Assembly (NCBI GenBank): GCA_951640165.1
Contig: OX621250.1
Location: forward strand, 12,859,501 to 12,923,500
Origin: Pseudoips prasinana
Lineage: Eukaryota; Arthropoda; Insecta; Lepidoptera; Nolidae
Direction of reading: 5' to 3'
DNA: 64,000 bases
Below, one piece after another: positions 53,401-63,740 of this stretch (position 1 is its first letter; each line of letters opens with the position of its first letter). The translations under genes and the position numbers were made by a program. Under the pieces are notes generated by a model, which saw only the letters and a list, made by a program, of their open reading frames with translations, was not told the origin of the DNA and did no database searches.

Positions 53401-56400
53401 ACTGCATTCTTACTTTAAGACTACAGCATTCCACCAATTTTTACCTGCTGTTATAGACTTATCGGTTTTTCATTGGTCAAATACTGTAGAGAGACAAGTT
53501 TCTTTAACAGTTTTATGGACCTATAAAGGATGCGCTCAGTGGGTTCTAATGGCTCTGGTGTCATTAATTAGCATTATACCTACTTAAAATTTTGGCCAAT
53601 TGTATAAGAGAAATAACAATCCAATGTATTATCTGTGTTTTAATAAGAATTACTCAGAAGTAGAACAAAAGCCAGTTAATTTAATTTTTTTCTTGCAATA
53701 TATAAGCAGTAATATGTCTAAGACTACAAACCTGTAACCTCTTCCAATCTGGCACTAGCTATCCAGGCAGGTGGGTGATTCGGATTTGTCTCTCTGACAG
53801 ACTTCAGCAACAACCTGGCTTTCTTGATGTCATTTATGTCACCACCATAGGTGGGTATCATGGACTGCAGATCTGTGAGGTAGCCCTTAGGATCTACAAC
53901 TGTCTGACCAGTTACAGAGTCTGACACTTGAGACAGTTTCACTGTCATCAGGGTGTTTCTAGCTTGACCAATCTTTCTTAGATCCAAGTCACCTGTAAAG
54001 TGTTAAAGAGTTTTGGTTTTTATAATATTGTCTTTTTAAAAGGTTAAAATCCAGTAGCGAAGCTAGCGTGGCTAGCACATGATGCGGATATAAATGTAGT
54101 ATATTATAGTAGCAAGTATAAATAAAAACTTTAAAATTCCTAAAACTTGAAAAACATTAATATGACACCAAAAAGTAAAAAGCGGTTCAATTATAACATG
54201 TAAATCACATCAAAGCAACTAATACACAAATTAGTATAAATAGCTTTAATGAGAGAACATTTTTAAATAGATTCTGTAAAAATCGATTAAATAAAGTATT
54301 GTTCTATATTAAATATATATACCATCGCTAGGCCTCTAGCTATTTATATGTATCCCCATAAAACAAATTCAGTATAAATTAAGCTATAAGTGGCTATTCA
54401 CAAATGAACATTTTAATCATCAGGCTATAAATAAATATTGTAATTAGTTATAGTATAAGTAAGTGTTTAAATCAAAACACAAGTATAAAAATTTTGTGAT
54501 TTGGTATTTGTGAACATGGTCCATCACTTCTTGTAGACAGTCTTTAGCCCATTAGAAATTTATATGGACAACAAAGTAGGGTTACATAAGACTATTTATT
54601 ATATATTTTCTAACATGTGGTGTACAGTTAGCATTGAAAACTTTCACTTTTTCACCAGACAATGTATTACATATGTGAGTAGTTTTAAGGCCCTTTTTTA
54701 ATATTCAGTAATTAAATAAAACCGAATTAAAGTTATTACGTTTTTAATTAAGTAATTACAAAATAACAAAGTTCTATAGGCTAAAGCAAAAGTAGTCCTC
54801 ATCACACTTGGCTTACCTGATGGCGTCAACATTCCTGGTGTCATGACACCAGGCATCATTGATGCTAATCCTGACCCAGGGTCTATCGACGAACTGGATT
54901 CTCCTCCCAAATTCCTGGACAGCATACTATCAGGCAAAGGAGTAAACTTCTCTGCTCTTGGATTCCGCTGTTTCCTATTACGAGCATCACCTACTTCTGG
55001 TATAGCTGACCATTCATCTTCAGAGACAGATTTTAAATCTCGCTTCAAGTCCGAAAATTGTTGTTGGATTTTTGGCCTGTAAGTGTATTCATTCATTAAA
55101 AGTTGTATTGTAACTGAATTTCTTAATATATCTCAGCAAATAAGTTTTTTTAAGAAATAAAATCAAGTATATCAATTACCAATGGTGCAATAACTAAAAT
55201 TGTTTAGAAATAAGTGGCATAATTATTAAAATAATTTGGTAAGTGGTACAATTCCCAATTTCCATACCTTTCTTGACGGTATCTTTCCAAATCCTCTTTA
55301 AGACGTTTCTCTCTGTATTCTTTTCTTTTTTCATCCATTCTTTTATCAATTGATTCATAGATGGCATCTGCTTCTGCATCATCTTTATCATATGGATCCT
55401 GCAATCAAAAAAAAAAAGTTTTATAACTATTAGTTATAAGACAGCTGATATTTTATAATAACAAAAAATTACATTAATATTATTTATAATTTCCATTAAT
55501 TTAAACCTATTTCTTTTTAAATTATGACTAATACTATGATTTATAATAAAAACTTGATTTATAATTTAAAAGCCAATTTGGTGGAACATAGTTCTTTACC
55601 TGCTCTTATATGAAACCTAAAATGCAATGAATAAATAAATGAGTAAAGTATGGAAAGATGAAGAGATGATAAAGATGTTCCTGACATTCAGAATGGGCTG
55701 ATTTAATTGTACAAACCAAGTAATTATCTACATGGCAGAAAACATTGGGTGCCATCACTTTTTAACAGCAACCCATGCTGTGCCTTTAGGTCTGAGTGTG
55801 TGGATAAGCCTGTTGACTGCTCGCCAACCCAGCCTTCAATCTATTCAATTTACTGGTAATGTGCTTACATAGTAATATTTTAATTCTTGTTATTAGTTTA
55901 TGTTTGTACTTATTATATATATTTCGATTTAGGTAATTGGTTTGGTATGCCATATAAATAAATGAGAAACATGTGAGCAAGAAATTCACATCACTTTTGA
56001 TTTGCCTATGTATATACTAACAAAATTGTATGGTATATTGCCAATGTTTGTATGAGTTCAGTTGGCTATAGGATATTTTTTCATAACACATTAGCATTAT
56101 CTTAAGTAAGCCTTGTAGTTTAATACATGGAGAGAATGTCAAATGGTAAACCCTGAACTGCCAGAATCGTTCAAATGCCACAGTTTAACTATAAGCCACA
56201 GTTTAAAAAGAATTATGTGCACGAAATTCACTTCACAAAGAGTTGCTTTGTATTCTGAGTATACAGGTATTGAAACTTATTAGTTATGTTCAGTATGTTG
56301 GATGGGTTGACAATACCTTTACATTCTTGGATTTTAATATGGATTTCACATAACAAGGTATATCATACCCTCAAAAACAATTATTTAACAGTAAACAAAA

Positions 56401-57023
56401 TGTTTTTTTCATTCCTCATACCTTCACCAAGACAATGAAATCGCCTTTAATGCATGTTAACAGACAAAATAGTCAAAGTTTACCTTTGAGAACAGCGACC
56501 CACTGTAACCCGAAAATTCATCATAATTGGAGTCATTCAGGTCTTCATCATCATCCTCTTCTTCATTTTTCTTACGTTTTGTAGCAGGCGGCGCGTGGCG
56601 ATCATCCCTTCAATATAAATCCATTTTAATTTTAACACTATAATAATATGTAATATTTTCTTTTCAAGTTATAAATCTGTGACATACTGACCATATTTTG
56701 GTGGGTTAGCTTTTTGGAATTTATAATATCCAAATGATTCCATAAAGATTCAAAATATATTGTAATTTGGAAACAAAATGAATACTTACGATACATCATT
56801 CGCGTCGCGCGCAGGACCAATATCAGATCGAGTTGTGAAACCAGTAGCACTGTAAAATTAATTTCACTATCAATAATTTGTTTTAGTTATTTTCCATGAA
56901 CAAAATTGGTAAACAAACAAAATCTTACCCTCTGCCTACACCAGCCACATAACCTAAGGGTGCTGGAATCCCAAGGAAATGCTTTTTATTTTTATTTACA
57001 AATGCCTGTGGAGGCACCGACAT
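44472..57023 (-). CDS. PRPF6: Pre-mRNA processing factor 6 (PRPF6), complete 17-exon gene
   Basis: Exons, 5' to 3' on the minus strand: 57023-56929, 56849-56790, 56607-56484, 55398-55268, 55076-54817, 53992-53732, 53222-53029, 52286-52016, 51303-51167, 49740-49663, 49212-48996, 48873-48710, 47769-47593, 47243-47110, 46741-46591, 45492-45382, 44696-44472. All junctions are GT-AG and phases agree; the total is 929 residues (human PRPF6 about 941). The N-terminus has the PRP1 region ([49 protein letters not shown]), then [14 protein letters not shown]. Arrays of HAT/TPR-like repeats follow ([69 protein letters not shown]). It bridges U5 and U4/U6 in the tri-snRNP. The last about 20 residues diverge from the usual end. 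Introns hold SINEs, LINE pieces and an inverted repeat pair. Confidence 0.97.
44800..44860 (+). repeat. RTE LINE 3' terminal fragment
   Basis: CTTGGAGAGGCTTTTGTCCA and GCAGAGGATGTAATTTGGCT encode a decayed LGEAFVQQ...FG-stop terminus like the one at 33497-33540. It is in PRPF6 intron 16. Confidence 0.65.
45032..45345 (-). repeat. Interspersed repeat, inverted partner of 50272-50601
   Basis: The complement starts AGCTGTGCCCCGCTGTTTTA, has GCATGCATTACTTTTTGAGT-like and GTCCGGGC segments, and ends TATTATATGTATAGATTT. It matches 50272-50601 over about 300 bp in the opposite orientation. Confidence 0.85.
45560..46560. repeat. Mosaic of repeat fragments in PRPF6 intron 15
   Basis: A GGGCCTATGCATACCACGTC-like start parallels 47890-47970 (GAGCCTGTACACACCACG...CGCGCCGTCGACG). 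A hairpin has arms 45955-45975 and 45981-46001 (one mismatch in 21). The plus-strand ORF at 46147-46335 ([15 protein letters not shown]) may be a transposase relic. The whole may be a decayed Harbinger-like element, but I cannot define its ends. Confidence 0.35.
47455..47545 (-). repeat. SINE tail fragment
   Basis: ATCCTGAGACATTATTCACA, CGGCCATCTGACCCCAAACT and AAACCAAATAACTGATATAC are shared with 59465-59585. It is in PRPF6 intron 13. Confidence 0.65.
47880..48375. repeat. CG-rich repeat in PRPF6 intron 12
   Basis: Unusually CpG-rich for an intron (GCGGCGCGGCGCGGCGTGG near 48086). ACGTCGTACGTGAGCG (48050) and CCTACGTAGGACGTAGCG (48358) make weak inverted ends. The start is like the piece at 45590. 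Probably a non-autonomous transposon. Confidence 0.45.
49262..49299. repeat. 17-bp perfect hairpin in PRPF6 intron 10
   Basis: Arms 49262-49278 and 49283-49299 (AACCAGGCCTATGATAT and complement), 4-base loop. Confidence 0.8.
49900..50911 (+). pseudogene. LINE ORF2 C-terminal fragment split by a repeat insertion
   Basis: The part before 50271 keeps [11 protein letters not shown] and, through frameshifts, a [24 protein letters not shown] block. The part from about 50602 to 50911 is one open frame ending in [23 protein letters not shown], then [16 protein letters not shown] and [15 protein letters not shown]. This is the usual 3' end of a lepidopteran Jockey/CR1-like ORF2. The repeat 50272-50601 sits between the two parts. 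It is in PRPF6 intron 9. Confidence 0.7.
50272..50601 (+). repeat. Interspersed repeat inserted into a LINE fragment
   Basis: It starts AAACTAGCTGTGCCCCGCGG, contains TTTTGAGTTTAGCCCGGACA and ATCGATTGTAGATCACGCCC, and ends TATTATATGTATAGATT. It is the inverted counterpart of 45032-45345. Its start resembles the ACTAGCTTTTGCCCGCGACT start of the repeat at 655. Confidence 0.85.
51304..52015. other. PRPF6 intron 8
   Basis: Short ORFs on the plus strand (51460-51744, 51840-52091) have no recognised content. Nothing else supported. Confidence 0.4.
52715..52935 (-). repeat. tRNA-derived SINE, minus strand
   Basis: The complement matches 36672-36915 closely: GTAGCCTAGTTGGTAGTGCT, GGTCCTGAGTTCGAATCCCG, then the CATGGATGTTTTCTATGTAT and ACCCATAGTACAAGCTTTGC tail. 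It is in PRPF6 intron 7. Confidence 0.8.
53993..54816. other. PRPF6 intron 5
   Basis: AT-rich, no repeat family or ORF recognised. Confidence 0.45.
55399..56483. other. PRPF6 intron 3
   Basis: No coding signal or known repeat recognised in about 1.1 kb. Confidence 0.45.
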
Positions 57024-57554
57024 ATTTTATGTGGATATATTATGTCCTTTAGTTATTATATCAAGAAATGAATAGGTAGCAAATTCAAGCAGAATAATAA
57101 CTTTAACTTGTCAATTTGACATTTATTGACGTTTCATTCAAGGAATAATGTTGGCACTATATGTTTTTAGAGTCCCGTAGTAATCAGTATGTTCATATTT
57201 CATACGCTTGCAGACGCGTTGTAACTAAGAGAATTGCAGCATTTGCAGCTGATCAAGTGTCAAATTCGGTATCTTAGTAAAACATAAAGATTACAAATAT
57301 AGCGTAACTTCTTCCGATTACTACTTGGATATTAGCCCGCGTGGCGGGCCATCAATGCCATGCCATGTATGCTTGCTTTAATGAGCCTGGCCAATGTTTT
57401 ATTCTAGATATGCGAAAGTAATCTAGAAGAAAATACAAGAACATCTGCATTTTTCCTTTTTTTATATTCCCAAAGACAGCTGAGGTAATAGCAATCAAAG
57501 TACGCATTTTCGCGCGATATTATTTTATAAGGCACGCGGCGTTTGATCGCGCTG

Positions 57555-57566
57555 TGACGTCACGTG
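57555..57566. promoter_or_regulatory. CRE/E-box composite (TGACGTCACGTG)
   Basis: A palindromic cAMP-response element overlapping an E-box lies in a GC-rich patch (57530-57605), about 530 bp above the PRPF6 start and 80 bp before a THAP-like remnant on the other strand. It could serve either PRPF6 or an old transposon promoter. Confidence 0.35.
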
Positions 57567-57643
57567 TCCCGTCACGCGGCGCACCGGCCGGTTTGCGGGT
57601 ACAAATCTAGGTACATTTAATCACCGCTGCTGGTGGCTCATTC

Positions 57644-57919
57644 TTGCGATTTTATTACGAGAACATTAATAGACAATGCTGTGCAGTGCCCAACAGTTTA
57701 ATTCCAATGTTAACACACCCAAAAAGTGTTTTTAGTACACCTAAAAATCGTATGAGAAGGAAGAAATGGATGACCGCAATACGCAGACAGGATTCAATAG
57801 GACTAAAAACTATTGCATTTTGTTATGAATATTATTTTGACGTAAAAAAACTATTATATTTATACTTTTCTCATGAGGCACTACGTAATCTATTGGTGCG
57901 TTTTATAGTCGACTTCTGA
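57644..57919 (+). pseudogene. THAP-like zinc-finger remnant
   Basis: The open frame reads CCAVPNS...FSTPKNRMRRKKWMTAIRRQD...KTIAFCYEYYFDVKK. The order CxVPx, F-x-P, a basic KKW-x3-I-R-R, and a late Cys followed by YF fits a THAP domain. The second Cys of the first pair is Ser and the last CxxH is CYEYY, so zinc binding is lost. Likely the N-terminus of a dead P-element-like or other THAP transposase. Confidence 0.5.
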
Positions 57920-58264
57920 CAAAGATAGATAAACTTTTGAGTTTACCTACCTTGGTCATTTAAGGATTTTACAATTTAACCTTATGAAAATAATTTTGTT
58001 ATTATCTATCAGAAACCTAGACATCAGGAAATTATAATGCTTTCTGTAATGGAAACCAACCATGTCGTATTTTTTAATGAGAATAGGTAATGTTACCTAA
58101 CCTAATACTGACCTAGATTAAACATGGGATATTTGGAAAAAATATATAATAACCACGAAATATTTTACCTACTTATACAATATTTCTTGATTATTATCTA
58201 CCTTCGACTTCTAGCCACTAATACTTAATAAGTAACAATATGTATGTTGAATATAAGTGAAGTA
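57920..58264. other. Intergenic, nothing recognised
   Basis: AT-rich sequence without features. Confidence 0.4.
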
Positions 58265-58400
58265 AGATTAACTGCAAGTGTGGCGCAGCGGCTAAGACAG
58301 TCGCCGCTGCGTATCCGAAGTTTGATTCCCGCGCCGGACAACTATTTGTGTGGCCCATAAATAGTTGTTCTGAGTCTGCATATGATTTGTGTCCGTCTAT
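58265..58400 (+). repeat. tRNA-derived SINE
   Basis: AGTGTGGCGCAGCGGCTAAG (A box) and GAAGTTTGATTCCCGCGCC (B box) form a tRNA-like head with an ACAACTATTTGTGTGGCCC tail. It is related to the minus-strand copy at 14645-14756. Confidence 0.7.
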
Positions 58401-58886
58401 TATATGTATGTAAAGTATTAATATATATATGCTCAGTCGTGTCAGTAAACCTACCTCCCATGTAACCCTCTTCCTGGGCACAGATATATGTAAGTCACAA
58501 GGTATTTAACAGGTTGATTTAATACAATAATAAACAAAGCAATGACACAAGTACAGAGCGCGCGTGAGACATCACTTAAATGTGTTTCATATCGGGGCAC
58601 GATCGAGCGGAGCGACCGGACAGCTGATGTCACGCGTCGAGCGCGCGATATCTTGGAAATTTAAAAGTGCTCAAAACTTCTCACAGTCATAACTTCCGTT
58701 ATACTGCAAAGATTTACGTGAAATAAAGACTAATATAACGTACAAAATAAATTCTTTATTGTTAAGTAGGTTTCATTGCAATATTAGCATGTGCTGGTAA
58801 CCCTCATTACGACCAAAGTGAATATAACAAATTACGTTTCTGACTATAAAAAAATAACAGAGTTGACTTCAATCCTATGATGGCTC
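58401..58886. other. Intergenic, nothing firm recognised
   Basis: A CpG-rich patch at 58555-58650 contains GAGCGCGCG words at both ends (58557, 58637) that may be remnants of inverted repeats. Confidence 0.35.
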
Positions 58887-58889
58887 TTA

Positions 58890-59191
58890 GGCTGATTTCA
58901 GAGTCGCGCCGGCGGGCGGCGCCGCGGCGGCGCGTTTGGACGGCGCGCCGTCCAAACGCGCGCGCTTACAATTACGCTAGATAGTAGTTGCGTTTCATCG
59001 TTACGCACGCAGTTCAAACGCGCCGCCGCCGGTGACACGCGCGCCGTGTCGGCCAGCGCTGCCCGAGCTCCTCTACTGGCAGCTAGCGTTTCAGAGTGAC
59101 GCGTCTCGCACGCGCCGTTGCGTACACTTAAATGGCTGTTGAGACGCGCTGGCCGCCGGCGCGTGCCGCGCGCGTCACTCTGAAATCAGCC
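58890..59191. mobile_element. GC-rich TTA-flanked MITE (302 bp)
   Basis: Ends GGCTGATTTCAGAGTCGCGC and the complement of GCGCGTCACTCTGAAATCAGCC pair over at least 15 bp. TTA lies outside both ends (58887-58889, 59192-59194), as in Harbinger-type elements. The interior is extremely CG-rich, with a GTTTGGACGGCGCGCCGTCCAAAC palindrome core near 58935-58960. Confidence 0.8.
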
Positions 59192-59464
59192 TTAGTTAGT
59201 TAATGAAATTAATGTCGCAATTTTTTATATTTTTGTGGCGAAAAGATACATAAATCACTCCTACAAAACATATATATCGCGTGCGTGCCATACGAATGTA
59301 CGCTTAGAGATATGACGAACGCTACTGATAATGTGATACTGTTGCCACGTTCTGGTCTGACACAATTTTCATCATCATCAAAATATCTATCGATTCGCTA
59401 AGAAGAGAGAGGGTATACTTTGCTAAAAGGGTACAAAGCTTTTGCTTCACGTATTAATTTATAT

Positions 59465-59585
59465 AATAATAATATCCTGGACATTATTCACAAACGGCCA
59501 TCCGATCCCAAACTAAGCAGAGCTTGTACTATGGAAACCTGATAACTGATATACTACATGAACTAATTTTCTTGTGTAAATACAT
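59465..59585 (-). repeat. SINE tail fragment
   Basis: ATCCTGGACATTATTCACAA, CGGCCATCCGATCCCAAACT and AAGCAGAGCTTGTACTATGG. It has the same tail as 36840-36900 and 29690-29750, on the minus strand. Confidence 0.7.
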
Positions 59586-60230
59586 ACTAAAAAAACAGAG
59601 CTGGTGTTGTACCTTTAGCATACCTAAGGGTAAAATGTGGCAGAACTAGAACTACTACTACTAGACTCTAACATAATTGTATTTAACATCATGTATGGGT
59701 ACAGCCCATATTTGCGAAATCTCTTATCTAAAAGTTTTACCCTCAAGGGTGTATATTTTACACCCTTGATATTTATTTATTACAATAAAAGTATATATAT
59801 GTAATAAGGAATAGGAGATGAAAGTTTGTATGGAAATATGTAAGGTTTATGTGTGTGTTTTAAAAGTTTGCGATAGAAGACACAATGTTAAGGATATTCT
59901 GATGTAACATTTACGAAGCTATTACAACATATGCGGATGAAGTAGAGTGCACAGCTAGTAATTAATTTAAATTAAAGCAAATTTATAAACTATAAAACAG
60001 CCTATTCAGAGCTTTATTAGGATCGAAAACCGAAAATTACCGAAATACGTTTGTTTATTATCACAGATAATTATTGACATTGGATAGACGTTGCTAAGCA
60101 ACAACTAGTTGTGTTTGATTGAAAATTTATCGATAATATATTTCAGTGTATTTTTTATTCTTTCCTAAGAATTAAAGCTTAATAAACTATTTATACTTCT
60201 AATTAGTGTTTATATTTATGGACAATAACC
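59586..60230. other. Upstream region of the gene at 60231
   Basis: No coding signal. A small inverted pair TCAAGGGTGTA / TACACCCTTGA lies at about 59742-59769. Confidence 0.4.
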
Positions 60231-60629
60231 ATGGCGCAGAGTTTAATTACTGTAAATCAGGAAATCACGTCGAACGATAACAGCATATCTACAAAAGAAT
60301 TCCTTCAGTATGAGAAGACTTGTGAAGCTTATAAAGACAGTGATGAGGAGATCAAAATGATTTTTAGTGAGATTAATAAACTTGCTGCTAGTAGCAAGGC
60401 AGATAATGCTATTGGTGAGGATATGGATGACGTAGAATTGATTCTGAAAAGAGCTGAAGATATTGCTCAAGAAACTGCGAATCTGTTAAAAAATAGCCCA
60501 TTATCACCCATGGCGAAAGCTGTTAGCCCCAATAAGAGTGAATCTGGTGCTATACCTCAGATTAAGGTAACGAAACCTATAGAGACTGAATTTGGAGTGG
60601 TGGCAAGCAAGGAACCTGTAAGTACCAAG
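60231..60629 (+). CDS. First coding exon of an unrecognised gene
   Basis: ATG at 60231 (context ACCATGG) opens 133 codons to a splice donor, AAG|GTAAGT at 60629/60630; a second donor at 60617/60618 would also work. The peptide is acidic and helical (LQYEKTCEAYKDSDEEIKMI, MDDVELILKRAEDIAQETAN) with a Ser-Pro segment (NSPLSPMAKAVSPNKS) that looks phosphorylatable. I do not recognise the family. No plus-strand exon follows within the window, so the intron is at least 3.4 kb and contains the minus-strand carboxypeptidase exons. Confidence 0.65.
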
Positions 60630-61173
60630 GTAAGTTAAGTTATAACAATAATTTTAGACCTACTCTATAATAAGTAAACCTGCTATTCTCATGTCATACT
60701 ATTGCACTCTCATAGTACATGCCACATAGCATTGCCAACTGTTTTATTAGATATGCTTAGCAACAAAAGTAGTGTTACAGGGACTAAACTGGCAACTGAC
60801 CAAAAAATATGCTAAATAAATTTTCCATTGCAAGTTGAGTTTTCAAATTGGGTATTTTAGAAAATGAAGATCAAGATGATCTGATATAGTTTCTTATTTA
60901 ATTTATTTCTTTTCCTGAATGGGAACAGTGGTACTCTCGTGAAATAATTTAAATCATCCCCTGGATGATCATATCTCATTTATTTTTACAGATCAGAAAC
61001 TTCATCAAATGAAAATTTGTATGAATAGTTTCTTAATGCCTGAATTTGTAAATAAAACTTCTTTGTTCTCTTGTTCAAACTTGTTTATAATCAAGTAATT
61101 AATAAATACACACAATTCTTTTTATCAAGTAATAAATGCATTGAATAAATAAATTAAGTTCAACTTAAATTAA
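60630..61173. other. Intron / 3' flank between opposed genes
   Basis: AT-rich, no repeats recognised. It should contain the 3' UTR of the carboxypeptidase gene. Confidence 0.4.
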
Positions 61174-62310
61174 TTACAGTTTGTTGACTTGACTGGCTAA
61201 TACCCTTAAGCCAGCTAAGTTTTCTCTGGCAACAGGTTCAATGTAAGATGCTGGCAATACAAAGCCATATCGTCCAGTGTCACTGAGTTCAACAGTATAG
61301 GTGTATTTGATGCCCAGTGACTTGGCCCAGTCGTCTGAGCCACCAGCAGCTGGATAGAGTAGTCCACTTGATGAGCCAACTTGATATTTTGATCCACCAG
61401 TCTGTTCAATGGCCTGAGGGAAAAATAAGTATAAAATAATGACTCCTAGTAGTGGCCCATGATGTCCTTATATGTCAAGCCCATTATTAATTAGGACCGC
61501 TAAAAACTAATATTATTATACAAAGTGTAACATAAATACTAGTTTTTTTTAATATCAGAGGGTGACAAATGAGCAAGTGGGTCACCTGATGGTAAATTAT
61601 CACCATGGTGTCGCTGGTGTGTTGCCGGCCTTTAAGAGTCAGCAAAACAAGTGTTGCTGACCCTACCCCCCACCCCAATGAGCTCTGGCCACCTTACTCA
61701 CAAGCAGAAACACAACATTAAAATTATTAATGTTATGATTAAGTAATGTCTTCTGTAAGGTGGAGGTACTTCCCCAGTCAGGCTGCTCTTCCAGGGAATG
61801 AACACTATGTCCTACCTCTCTTAAATTTAATTTAATTTGCCTATGAAAATGAACAACATGTAGCACATCAGCAAGTTTAATATACAAACAAAAGATTAAC
61901 TTCTCATACACTAATAATGGTCAGCAATTGTATGCAAAGCAAAAATGGTTTCTTTTTAATTTATTCTATTTGATGGATAGATATCACTCCTTAACTGTTC
62001 CTCAACTGTTTACCTCCTTATAATACGAAAAGATTGTGGCCCTTTACCCCCATCAACAAGCTTTGGCAGCCTTATGCAGGGTCAGTAAGTAAGGTAGTTA
62101 CTAAATGCAGAACTTACGTTAAGTTCTGCATTTTATGAAGATATTATGTGGTAAAATCTTTACCTGTGCTATCTGGTTGCCCACATTGTTTAGATCCTGG
62201 TAGTCAGGAGGCAACACATTGTCATAGCCCCATGGGTACAGCAGGTACTGTCCATAGCTGTGGTATGTCATGTAGGCACTGAACTTTGTAGCTGTGCTTT
62301 CAAAGAAGTC
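61174..62310 (-). CDS. Zinc carboxypeptidase, B-type (M14), last two coding exons
   Basis: Exons on the minus strand are 62310-62164 and 61413-61174 (stop TAA at 61176-61174), joined in phase 0; upstream exons lie beyond 64000 or in unrecognised sequence. The first exon carries SAYMTYHSYGQYLLYPWGY, whose His is the third zinc ligand (His196 in bovine numbering). The last exon has SGLLYPAAGGSDDW and YTVELSDTGRYGFVLPASYI, the latter holding the catalytic Glu270. The residue after GGS, matching position 255 at the base of the specificity pocket, is Asp, as in carboxypeptidase B, so cleavage of C-terminal Lys or Arg is expected. In caterpillars such enzymes are usually secreted gut digestive enzymes. 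It lies antisense in the presumed intron of the gene starting at 60231. Confidence 0.9.
61414..62163. other. Carboxypeptidase last intron
   Basis: Contains a mildly repetitive piece around 61560-61690 (GGTCACCTGATGGTAAATTA, then GCCGGCCTTT) typical of lepidopteran interspersed repeats. No other content. Confidence 0.4.
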
Positions 62311-62450
62311 CTGTGGAGAAAATAAAAAGTTAAGTAATTGATGTAAGAGGTACCTAGGTGTGTATGGAATTTTTCAATTCAAAGGAGAATCTATTATAAG
62401 ACTTAGCCTGCAAGCTACTAATCCACTTGACTTGCTACCATCCTCATATG

Positions 62451-62555
62451 AAAAAGTAGACATCATGTAATAAAATTAATATTGAAAGTATATAAATCCT
62501 GCTTGGGGATTTATATACTTTCAATATTAATTTTATTACATGATGTCTACTTTTT
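62451..62555. repeat. Perfect 49-bp inverted repeat (hairpin)
   Basis: Arms 62451-62499 and 62507-62555 are exact complements around a 7-base spacer (TGCTTGG). AT-rich, with no known element ends. It lies in an intron of the carboxypeptidase gene. Confidence 0.97.
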
Positions 62556-63394
62556 AACTGCTTCACCGGTCAATAGAGGTGGGCGTCTAGCCAAGTATAA
62601 CTACAAACTAAGTACCTACTCACGCCGGAGGGCACCCCCTTTGGGGTTCGCATCACGACTCTAGGTGGTTACTGATTTGAGGATGCATGATAGGATTGAT
62701 TGATCGCTTTTAGATATTGATTGGGAATCACAGATAACATTCCATTGGTATGACGTCAAACGAACGGTCATAAAGGTCGCTGGGATTTCAATGTGTTCCA
62801 TTGTGTGTGTGTGCTTAAAGATAAGACTAAATTTTACTACGTCGGGACAAAATAGGGTAAATATTTTTTTACAATGTATTAAAAAATCAGGGTGAATAAT
62901 TTAAAAAATGCTTATCAATCGCACTTCATATAAAATAATACTATGAAAATAATAATAATAAGTACCTAGTTATTTCACTAGATTCTGTTATTTTTAGCAT
63001 TTTAATTGTGGAAATTGATCAAGTTTATGTTATGTGGGAACAAAGTGTTCTTAAAGTATAGTCATAATTGTCATTTAATAAGCTAGATAATCAAATTTTA
63101 TTAGCTGAAAACTTGCAGAACGAAACCATCAGGCGCGCCGCGCCCGTAAGCTTTTTGACCGACTTGATTGATATCAATCACATTATAAATCGTTTCGCTA
63201 TCTCGTTTGACCGTGCAATGACAATTCTAATTGAATGAGTAACGGATGCTAACTCCCTTCCCCTACTGCGTGCTTATCACAAGCTTGGACATTCTTTGGC
63301 GGTACTTTGTGTTTCAACACTGCATTCGTTTATGTATCTTATATTTTGTAGTGTAAGAATGCCTTCTTGGTGTAATATGATATTAAGGTAGGTA
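62556..63394. other. Intron or upstream sequence, nothing recognised
   Basis: No exon with carboxypeptidase character was found on the minus strand here. Confidence 0.4.
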
Positions 63395-63740
63395 CTGGGT
63401 TCAAATTCCGCGTCGGATTAAATCTTGTTATTAGGATTTATGTGGCAAGGAAAACATCTAGTAGTAGGCCGTAGATAGGAAGTTGATGGTGCTATACGCA
63501 CGTGCCTCGGAGAGCACGCAAAGCTGTCCGTCCCGCGCCAGATCTCCCCCGGTAGTGTTAGAAAGCCATCGGATTATGAGAGTTAAGGAAAGAAAGTGCA
63601 CCCGTCTTCGCGCTTACATTCTTCGCCTCTGTAAAATGTGTGTATACGATCTATGGTTTATGGTTATCGACTACAAAATAAGCTAGTGTTCCTGGATACG
63701 GTGACCAATCTCAACGGAGATTAGTCAACTACGCGGAACA
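63395..63740 (+). repeat. tRNA-derived SINE, related to 23664-24003
   Basis: B box GGGTTCAAATTCCGCGTCGG, core GTGCCTCGGAGAGCACGCAA and ATCGGATTATGAGAGTTAAG block are shared with the copy at 23664. The A-box head is lost or diverged. Confidence 0.65.

Noticed and set aside
54843..55082. Plus-strand ORF over PRPF6 exon 5
   Set aside because: It is the mirror of the true minus-strand exon, whose splice phases and residues match PRPF6.
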